DNA of 33,160 nucleotides from positions 1 to 33,160 of the forward strand of contig JAEVHO010000012.1 of NCBI GenBank assembly GCA_016802835.1, read 5' to 3'. The DNA is from Micromonospora sp. ATA32 (GTDB lineage: Bacteria > Actinomycetota > Actinomycetes > Mycobacteriales > Micromonosporaceae). The notes beneath the pieces were generated by a model. The model ran no database searches, was not told the origin of the DNA, and saw only the letters and a program-made list of their open reading frames with translations. A program made the position numbers and the translations under genes. Below, piece after piece: positions 25,956 through 33,160 of the stretch (position 1 is the first letter of the stretch; each line of letters starts with the position of its first letter).

Positions 25956-28117
25956 ATGGCGCAGAAAAATCAGGAGAAGGGTGTCACCGGCGGCGTGCCG
26001 GTGGTGACCGAGCCCGCCAGGGTTCGCAACGTGGTGCTCGTCGGCACTCCGGTGCGGGCAAGACCACCCTGGTCGAGGCGCTGCTCACGGCGACCGGCAC
26101 GATCGGCCGGGCCGGCACCGTCACCGACGGCACGACCGTCTGCGACCACGACCCGGCGGCGGTCCGCCAGCAGCGCTCGGTGAGCCTGGCCTGCGCGCCG
26201 CTGCTGCACAACGGCATCAAGGTCAACCTCCTGGACACCCCGGGGTACGCCGACTTCGTGGGCGAGCTGCGGGCCGGCCTGCGGGCCGCCGACGCGGCGC
26301 TCTTCGTGGTCTCCGCCGCCGACGGGATGGACGCCGCCACCGCCGCCCTCTGGGAGGAGTGCGCCGCGGTCGACATGCCGCGCGCGGTCGCGGTCGCCCG
26401 GCTGGACCACCCGCGCGCCGACTTCGACGAGGCGGTGGCGCTCTCCCAGCGCGTCTTCGGCGACAACGTGCAACCGCTCTACCTGCCCATGCTCGGCGAC
26501 GACGGGGTGTCGGTAGTCGGGCTGCTGGGCCTGATCACCCGCCGGGTCTTCGACTACACCGCGGGGCTGCCGGCCGACGTCCGCGAACCCGACCCGGAGC
26601 ACCTGCCCGCCATCTCCGAGTCCCGCAACGAGCTGATCGAGGGGATCATCGCCGAGAGCGAGGACGAGACCCTGATGGACCGCTACCTCGGCGGCGAGGA
26701 GATCGGCACCGACATCCTCATCGAGGACCTGGAAAAGGCCGTCGCCCGGGGCCACTTCTATCCGGTGGTGCCGGTCTGCGCGGAGACCGGGGTGGGGCTG
26801 GACGCGCTGCTGGAGGTGCTCACCGAGGGCTTCCCCTCGCCGCTGGAGCACGAGCTGCCCGCGGTCACCGGGGTGGACGGCTCGCCCCGGCCGCCGCTGC
26901 ACTGCGATCCGGACGGCCCGCTCGTCGCCGAGGTGGTCAAGACCACCGTGGACCGGCACGTCGGCCGGGTCTCCCTGGTCCGGGTCTTCTCCGGCACACT
27001 GCGCCCCGAGCAGACCATCCACGTCTCCGGGCACGGCATGGCCGAGCGCGGGCACCCCGACCACGACGCCGACGAGCGGGTCGGCCACATCTACACCCCG
27101 CTCGGCGCCACCCTGCGGGAGGTGCCGCTCTGCGTGGCCGGTGACATCTGCGCGATCACCAAGTCGGGCAGCGCGGAGACCGGCGACACCATCTCGGACC
27201 GCGACGAGCCGCTGCTCATCGCCCCGTGGGAGATGCCCGAGCCGCTGCTGCCGGTGGCGATCGTGGCGCGCAGCCGGGCCGACGAGGACGCGCTGGCGCG
27301 CAACCTGGCCCGGCTGGTCGCCGGCGACCCCACCATGCGGCTGGAGCGCAACCCGGAGACCCACCAGCTGGTGCTCTGGTGCATGGGCGAGGCGCACGCC
27401 GAGGTGGTCCTCGATCGGCTGCGCAACGGCGGGGTCGAGCTGCAGACCGAGCCGGTCAAGGTCTCGCTGCGGGAGACGCTGGCCACCGGCGCCCGGGGGC
27501 ACGGCCGGCACGTCAAGCAGTCCGGCGGCCACGGCCAGTACGCCGTCTGTGACCTCGAGGTCGAGCCGCTGCCCCGTGGCGGCGGCTTCGAGTTCGTCGA
27601 CAAGGTGGTCGGCGGCGCCGTCCCGCACAACTACATCCCGTCGGTGGAGAAGGGTGTCCGGGCCCAGCTGGAACGCGGCCTGGTCGCCGGTCACCCGGTG
27701 GTGGATCTGCGGGTCACCCTCGTCGACGGCAAGGCGCACAGCGTCGACTCCTCCGACGCGGCCTTCCAGACCGCCGGCGCGCTGGCGCTGCGCGACGCAG
27801 CCGAGAAGGGCCAGCCGGCCCTGCTGGAGCCGATCGACGAGGTGCTCATCCGGGTGCCCGACCCGTCGGTCGGCGCGGTGATGGGCGACCTGTCCGGCCG
27901 ACGCGGCCGGGTGCTCGGGACCGAACCGGACCCGGACGTCGAGGGCCGCACCCTGGTCCGGGCGGAGGTCCCCGCCACCGAACTGATCCGGTACGCGGTC
28001 GAGCTGCGTTCGATGACCTCCGGCACCGGCACCTTCCGCCGCACCTTCGTCCGCTACGACCCCATGCCCACCCACCTGGCCGACCAGGTCCGCAAGGAAC
28101 ACGCCACCCACTCCTGA
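25956..28117 (+). CDS. Elongation factor G-like GTPase (EF-G2 type), one frameshift
   Basis: About 720-aa translational GTPase paralogous to EF-G. ATG 25956 (MAQKNQEKGV). The P-loop is split by a one-base loss near 26,044: corrected it reads VVLVGHSGAGKTTLVEALL. G3 is LLDTPGYADF. Instead of the canonical G4 NKxD the sequence has VARLDHPRADF, as expected for the divergent EF-G-like group. Domain II (LVRVFSGTLRPEQTIHV), domain IV (GHGRHVKQSGGHGQYAVCDLEVEPL) and a C-terminal domain (VMGDLSGRRGRVLGTEPDP) are present. The divergent G4 argues against the housekeeping FusA role; EF-G-like proteins of this type are of uncertain function. Confidence 0.93.
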
Positions 28118-28133
28118 CCCATGATCTACCGGC

Positions 28134-29193
28134 TCAGGGGCGGGCGGACGGGACCGGGGGGACGGGCCAGTGGGGGCGGTCGGCGTCGCGGAGCGCGGCG
28201 GTGCGCAGGGCGGCGAGCTGGCGTTCGACCTCGGCGAAGTGGTCGGGGGCGAGGGGGCCCCGGTCCAGCGCGGCGGCGTTCTCCTCGACCTGGGCGACGG
28301 TACGGCAGCCGGGGATCGGCACGGTGCGTCCGCTCCGCGCCCAGATCCAGCCCAACGCCCCCCTGGGTCAGGGTGCGCCCGTCCGCGGTCAGCGCGCCGC
28401 GTACCGCGCCGACCCGGCGCAGCCACTCCGGCGCCGGCCGGCCGCCACGGAACCACTCCAGCCAGCCCGGGGCGATGCCGCGCACGTCGTCCCGGGGCAG
28501 GGTGGAGCCGGAGGTGTACTTGCCCGTGAGCAGCCCCATCCCCAGCGGGCCCCGGTTGACGCTGGCCAGGTCGTACTTGTCGCAGACGGCGAGCAGCTCG
28601 GGCGCGTCCCGGAGCACCGACAGGGTGTGCTGCACGGCGGTGGCGCCCGGCGCGCCGTGACCGAGCACGCTCGCCCGTTCGGGCCGGTCGGTGCTCCAGC
28701 CGTACGCCCGGACCAGCCCGTCGGCGACCAGGTCCTGCAACGTGCCGATCAGCGCCTCGGCCCGGGGCACCGACAGGTCGCCCAGGTGCAGCTGGTAGAG
28801 GTCGACCCGGTCGGTGTCCAGCCGGCGCAGCGAGTCCTGCACCGCGCGGCGCAGGTACGCCGGGGAGCTGTCCTCGCCGGTGGCCTGCCGGGTCGCCTCG
28901 TCGAAGGTGTACCCCCACTTGGTGGCGATCACCGCCTCGTCCCGCCGGCCGGCCAGCGCCCGGCCGAGGATCCGCTCGCTGTGCCCCGCCCCGTACGTGT
29001 CGGCGGTGTCGAAAAAGGTCACCCCCAGGTCGAGCGCGCGGCGAACCGCCCGGACCGACTCCTCGTCGTCCACCACGCCCCAGCCCAGCGGCTGGCCGCC
29101 CTCGGCCCAGGGGCCGCCGATCGCCCAGCACCCCATGCCCAGGGCGCTGACCTCGATGCCGCTGCGGCCCAACACCCGTGTCGTCGCTGCCAT
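28134..29193 (-). CDS. Aldo/keto reductase, one frameshift
   Basis: TIM-barrel NADPH-dependent oxidoreductase from ATG 29193: VLGRSGIEVSALGMGCWAIGG. Catalytic residues are visible in FFDTADTYGAGHSE (Asp and Tyr), VIATKWGY (Lys) and LYQLHLGD (His). The frame breaks at a run of six C (28358-28363; one extra base). Corrected, the end reads LGWIWARSGRTVPIPGCRTVAQVEENAAALDRGPL, containing the IPG-x-R-T-x2-Q-VEEN cofactor motif, to the stop at 28134 (about 352 aa). Substrate unknown. It is convergent with the EF-G-like gene. Confidence 0.92.
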
Positions 29194-29248
29194 CGGCCGA
29201 TCCTGCCACTTCGAGCGCGCTGGAGGGCAAGGAGTTCGCCGATGAGGC

Positions 29249-29748
29249 ATGATCGTCCGCATGCGACGGCTCGGTGTGGACGTCGGCGGTGTGATCATCG
29301 AGCCGGCCGACGAGGACGACGACACCTCTTTCTTCGGCGCCCACTACCTGCGCACTCCCCCCGTCGACGGGGCGTTCGAGGCGCTGGCCGCCCTGGTGGA
29401 CGAGGTGTTCGGTGACCAGGTGCACGTGGTGTCGAAGTGCGGCGAGGCGACCGAGCGGCGGACCCGGGAGTGGCTGGCCCACCACGACTTCTTCACCCGT
29501 ACCGGCATCGGGTCGGACCGGCTGCACTTCTGCCGGACGCGGCCGGAGAAGGCGCCGATCGCCGAGCGGCTGGGGCTGACCCACTTCGTCGACGACAGGC
29601 TTGAGGTGCTCGGCTACCTGGGCACGGTGGAGCACCGCTATCCTTCCACCCTCGGGAGGCGGAGGTCGCCCGGCACGCGGCGCACCTGCCCGCCGTACAC
29701 CGGGTCGAGACCTGGCCGCAGCTGCTCGCGACCCTGCTCGCCCGCTGA
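29249..29748 (+). CDS. HAD-superfamily-like protein, one frameshift
   Basis: From ATG 29249 (or the in-frame ATG 29261): RRLGVDVGGVIIEPADEDDDTSFFG. Later come VHVVSKCGEATERRTREWLAHHDFF and the acidic motif LTHFVDDRLEVL, as in HAD phosphatase-like proteins. Motif I reads D-V-G-G-V: the second Asp of the usual D-x-D is Gly, so classical phosphatase chemistry may be impaired. The frame breaks near 29,640-29,645; corrected, it ends as FHPREAEVARHAAHLPAVHRVETWPQLLATLLAR. About 160 aa. Substrate unknown. Confidence 0.72.
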
Positions 29749-29770
29749 CCCGCACCCCAACGGCATCGGA

Positions 29771-30331
29771 TCAGGGGGTTGGCCAGGCCTTGGTGAGCAG
29801 GTCGCGGGTGTCGGTGAGCAGCTGCGGCAGGACCTTGGTACGGGCGATCACCGGCATGAAGTTGGCGTCCCCGCCCCAGCGCGGTACCACGTGCTGGTGC
29901 AGGTGCGCGGCGATGCCCGCGCCGGCCACCCCGCCCTGGTTCATCCCGAGGTTGAATCCGTGCGCGTTGCTGACCTGCCGGATCACCCGCATCGCGTCCT
30001 GGGTGAAGGCGGCCAGCTCGGCGGTCTCCGGCCCGTCCAGCTCGGTGTAGTCGGCCACGTGCCGGTACGGGCAGACCAGCAGGTGCCCCGGGTTGTATGG
30101 ATAGAGGTTGAGCACCACGAAGACGTGCGCGCCCCGGGCGACGACCAGGCTCTGCTCCGGCGGCAGCCCGGGGGCCAGGCAGAACGGGCAGCCAGTGGGC
30201 TTTTCGTAGCCACCCTCGGGCCGGTCCTCCCCGGAGATGTAGGTCATCCGGTGCGGCGTCCAGAGCCGCTCCAGGCCGTCGGCCATGCCGACGTCGGTGC
30301 CGTTGTCGAAGTGCCGCGCCGCCCCAGTCAC
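29771..30331 (-). CDS. HIT-family protein
   Basis: 186-aa nucleotide hydrolase/transferase. GTG 30331 was chosen because of AGGA 9-10 nt upstream and because the residues before it lack family character. CPFCLAP at the N-terminal side resembles the zinc-binding part of HIT/Ap4A phosphorylase-like proteins. NLYPYNPGHLLVCPYRHV and the catalytic H-x-H-x-H motif (AAHLHQHVVPRW) are clear. Length and gene order (thrS, HIT, then the phosphatidylinositol genes) match other actinobacteria, where this gene is a conserved neighbour. Confidence 0.94.
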   Translation of the reverse strand: MTGAARHFDNGTDVGMADGLERLWTPHRMTYISGEDRPEGGYEKPTGCPFCLAPGLPPEQSLVVARGAHVFVVLNLYPYNPGHLLVCPYRHVADYTELDGPETAELAAFTQDAMRVIRQVSNAHGFNLGMNQGGVAGAGIAAHLHQHVVPRWGGDANFMPVIARTKVLPQLLTDTRDLLTKAWPTP

Positions 30332-30392
30332 ATGGCCGATCCTACGATCACCCGAGCGGATCCCCGCCATCCGCACCGGCCAGGACAGAGGG

Positions 30393-32398
30393 TCAGCTCT
30401 GGGCGGAGGGGCCGGCGTTGCTCCGCGAGGCGACCACGTCGAGCACGTGGGTGACCGCCTCGGCCATCGGCACGCCGTTGCGCTGCGAGCCGTCCCGGTA
30501 GCGGAAGGAAACCGTACCGGCGGCCACGTCGTCGTCGCCGGCGATCACCATGAACGGGATCTTCTGCTGCTGTGCGGTGCGGATCTTCTTCTGCATCCGG
30601 TCGTCGCCCGCGTCCACCTGGGCCCGGATCCCCTCGGCGCGCAGCGCCGCGACGAACCCGCGCAGGTAGTCGGTGTGGTCCTCGCGGATCGGGATGCCGA
30701 CCACCTGCACCGGCGCCAGCCAGGCCGGGAACGCGCCCGCGTAGTGCTCGGTGAGCACGCCGAAGAACCGCTCGATCGAGCCGAAGAGCGCCCGGTGGAT
30801 CATCACCGGCTGCTGCCGGGTGCCGTCGGCGGCCTGGAACTCCAGCCCGAACCGCGCCGGCTGGTTGAAGTCGACCTGGATGGTGGACATCTGCCAGGTC
30901 CGGCCGATCGCGTCCCGGGCCTGCACGGAGATCTTCGGGCCGTAGAACGCCGCGCCGCCCGGGTCGGGGACGAGATCCAGCCCGGACGCCTCGGCGGCGG
31001 TGCGCAGCGCCTCGGTCGCCTCCGCCCAGTCCTCGTCCGAGCCGATGAACTTCGGCGAGTCGTCCCGCGTGGACAGCTCCAGGTAGAAGTCGTCCAGGCC
31101 GTAGTCGCGCAGCAGGTCCAGCACGAAGGTCAGCAGCGTGGAGAGCTCACCGGGCATCTGATCCCGGGTGCAGTAGATGTGCGAGTCGTCCTGGGTCAGG
31201 CCGCGCACCCGGGTCAGGCCGTGCACCACGCCCGACTTCTCGTACCGGTAGACCGTGCCGAACTCGAACAGCCGCAGCGGCAGCTCCCGGTACGACCGCC
31301 CGCGCGCCCCGAAGATCAGGTTGTGCATCGGGCAGTTCATCGCCTTGAGGTAGTAGTCCGCGCCCTCCAGCTGCATCGGCGGGAACATGGTGTCCGCGTA
31401 GTAGGGCAGGTGGCCGGAGGTCTCGAAGAGCTGCGCCTTGGTGATGTGCGGGGTGTTGACGAACTCGTACCCCGACTCCTCGTGCCGGCGGCGCGAGTAG
31501 TTCTCCATCTCCCGGCGGATGATCCCGCCCTTGGGGTGGAAGACCGCCAGGCCGGAGCCGATCTCGTCGGGGAAGCTGAACAGGTCCAGGTCCGCGCCGA
31601 GCTTGCGGTGGTCGCGCCGGGCGGCCTCCTCCAGGAGCTTCAGGTACGCCTTGAGTTCGTCCCGGGTCGGCCAGGCGGTGCCGTACACCCGCTGGAGCTG
31701 CGGGTTCTTCTCGGAGCCGCGCCAGTAGGCGGCGGCCGAGCGCATCAGCTTGAACGCGCCGATCAGCCGGGTGGTCGGCAGGTGCGGGCCCCGGCACAGG
31801 TCCGACCAGCAGACCTTCTCCTCCTTGGCGTCGAGGTTGTCGTAGATGGTCAGCTCGCCGCCGCCCACCTCCATCACCTCGGAGCTGTCCAGCCCCTCGC
31901 CCTTGACGTCGATCAACTCCAGCTTGAACGGCTCGTCGGCCAGCTCCGCCTTGGCCTCGTCCAGGCTGCGGAAGCGCCGCCGGCGGAACCGCTGGCCGGC
32001 CTTGACGATCTCCTGCATCCGCTTCTCGATCTTGCCGAGGTCGTCCGGCTGGAACGGCTTGTCGACGTCGAAGTCGTAGTAGAAGCCGTTCTCGATCGGC
32101 GGGCCGATGCCGAGCTTCGCCTCCGGGAAGATGTCCTGCACGGCCTGGGCGAGCACGTGCGCCGTCGAGTGGCGCAGCACGTTCAGCCCGTCCGGCGAGT
32201 CGAGGGTGACCGGCTCGACGCTGGTCTCCTCGGCCGGCTTCCAGTCCATGTCACGCAGCTGGCCCTGCGGGTCGCGGACCACCACGATCGCCCTCGGGCC
32301 GGCCACGGGCAGCCCGGCCGCGGCCACCGCGTCGGCCGCCGCGTCCCGGCGCGACGACGACGGGGTCGGCCACGACGGGGGGTACGGGGTGCGGACAC
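30393..32398 (-). CDS. thrS: Threonyl-tRNA synthetase, two frameshifts in the N-terminal TGS region
   Basis: Class II synthetase charging tRNA-Thr, about 667 aa. GTG 32398: MSAPRTP. The frame is broken by two single-base insertions, in the G run 32377-32382 and at 32345-32347. Corrected, it reads [11 protein letters not shown], then [30 protein letters not shown]. The rest is intact: editing domain [15 protein letters not shown] and CRGPHLPTT, catalytic zinc site [13 protein letters not shown], motif 3 [15 protein letters not shown] and the C-terminal anticodon-binding domain. The gene is essential, so both breaks should be sequencing errors. Confidence 0.97.
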
Positions 32399-32643
32399 GG
32401 TGACTCCTCCAGAGACAGACGGAAACGGCCGAGGTACGGCCTCTTCCGATGCTATCGGTCGCGCCGTTCCTCGCCGTCGGCGACGTCACGGCTCCCGGCT
32501 CGGCTCCCGGCGCCGCTCCGCAGGGACGCCTTCCGCCCGGCGGCGGCCCAGTCCGCGATTCGTCCGGCGGCGCGTTGAACCTTTTCCTCCCGCCAGCCGA
32601 ACTACCAGGTGTGGCCGGAGCCGGTGCCGGCCCCGAGGAGCGG
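32399..32643. promoter_or_regulatory. Divergent gap between thrS and the YcnI-like gene
   Basis: Non-coding, 245 bp. No T-box-like structure was recognised and no -35/-10 pair is convincing. GAGGAG (32635-32640) is the ribosome binding site of the rightward gene. Confidence 0.35.
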
Positions 32644-33160
32644 ATGGGGACGCAGATGTCGATGACCCGTGACGACAGCCCTCGCGGCCGGGCCCGGGCC
32701 GTCGCCGCCGTGGCCGCCGTCCTCGCCGGGGCGCTGGGCCTGCCCGGCACGGCCCTGGCGGGCGTGGACGTCGACGAGCACCCCCGCCGAGGCCCACCAG
32801 GGCGACGCGGTGCGGCTGGAGTTCGTGGTGCCCGAGGAGCGGGCGGGCGCGCGTACGGACAGCGTCGAGATCCGGCTGCCACCCGGACCCCGATCGCCGA
32901 GGTCTACCCGATGTCGGTGCCCGGTTGGGCGCCCCGGATCACCTCCCAGAAGCTCGACCAGCCGGTCGCCGGCATCCATGCCGCCGGGGTGGACACGATC
33001 ACCGCCTCGGTGGTCTGGACCCGGGCCAGCGGGTCACCGGCGGGGCCGGCCCGACTCGCGCTCTCCATGGGGCCGCTGCCGCAGGCCGAGCGGCTGCCCT
33101 TCGAGGTGATCCAGACGTACTCCGACGGCACGGTGGTGCGCTGGTCGGACCAGGCCGGCG
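32644..33160 (+). CDS. YcnI-like (DUF1775) secreted protein, 3' end beyond window, two frameshifts
   Basis: Starts at ATG 32644 or, better spaced from GAGGAG/GGGGAC, at the in-frame ATG 32656. It has a signal peptide ([25 protein letters not shown]), with the mature part beginning VDVD. The frame changes near 32,780 (continuing [32 protein letters not shown]) and again near 32,880 (continuing [21 protein letters not shown]...[20 protein letters not shown]). This matches the DUF1775 domain of YcnI, an exported protein of copper-handling loci. The expected copper-ligand His at the mature N-terminus is not evident because of the frameshift region. Cut by the window edge. Confidence 0.82.
   Translation, partial: MGTQMSMTRDDSPRGRARAVAAVAAVLAGALGLPGTALAGVDVDEHPRRGPPGRRGAAGVRGARGAGGRAYGQRRDPAATRTPIAEVYPMSVPGWAPRITSQKLDQPVAGIHAAGVDTITASVVWTRASGSPAGPARLALSMGPLPQAERLPFEVIQTYSDGTVVRWSDQAG

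Noticed and set aside
25970-29755. 1,261-aa minus-strand open frame opposite the EF-G-like gene
   Set aside because: It is an antisense shadow produced by GC-rich codon bias; residues are low-complexity His/Gly/Arg/Asp, and the opposite strand has a clear GTPase.
32399-32643. T-box riboswitch upstream of thrS
   Set aside because: No T-box sequence or antiterminator/terminator pair could be recognised in the short upstream gap.
30285-32672. 795-aa plus-strand open frame opposite thrS
   Set aside because: Antisense shadow of thrS, rich in Val/Arg/His/Asp with no domain character.

Overview
The window is very GC-rich DNA with strong GC3 coding bias, GTG starts and ATGA/GTGA gene overlaps. Its core genes (dnaE, thrS, a HIT protein, a pgsA/acyltransferase/pimA phosphatidylinositol-mannoside cluster, pdxS, pdxT, yebC, an EF-G-like GTPase) point to an actinomycete. 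The XRE/DUF397 remnants and the wording of many proteins suggest Micromonosporaceae. That placement is inferred from protein character only.

Left flank (1-10,574). A DctA-type dicarboxylate symporter (cut by the edge) is divergent from a CitA/DcuS-type two-component pair. Next come dnaE on the minus strand, a GNAT remnant with a strong terminator, a PadR regulator and its membrane partner, a decayed XRE(DUF5753)/DUF397 locus, a GNAT acetyltransferase and a DUF402 protein.

Centre (about 10,575-19,539). An integrated mobile element of about 8.96 kb is bounded by a shared 6-bp ACGTCG and sits inside the 3' end of yebC. It carries a large serine integrase, an endonuclease VII-type HNH protein, a RepA-like AAA ATPase, a wHTH protein, a DUF2637 membrane protein, several small proteins, a second HNH nuclease and one HK97-fold major capsid protein. 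No terminase, portal, protease, tail or lysis gene is present. It also holds long non-coding stretches: a stem-loop-packed region that ends at an intrinsic terminator and looks like a structured RNA, a cluster of GCATA motifs between divergent genes, and a 4 x 8-bp tandem repeat beside the ATPase gene. The original YebC tail (VSDDVMAAVDA) is stranded at the left end. The element supplies a same-length replacement tail ([11 protein letters not shown]) at the right end.

Right flank (19,540-33,160). yebC, pdxT, pdxS, a small membrane protein, a PimA-like mannosyltransferase, a PatA-like acyltransferase and a PgsA-like phosphatidylinositol(-phosphate) synthase are on the minus strand. Then come an EF-G-like GTPase (+), an aldo/keto reductase (-), a HAD-like protein (+), a HIT protein (-), thrS (-) and the start of a YcnI-like secreted protein (+).

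About 17 single-base indels interrupt otherwise full-length host genes, including essential ones such as thrS and pgsA. Most lie in or near G/C-rich runs, so they look like sequencing errors. No gene inside the element is interrupted.
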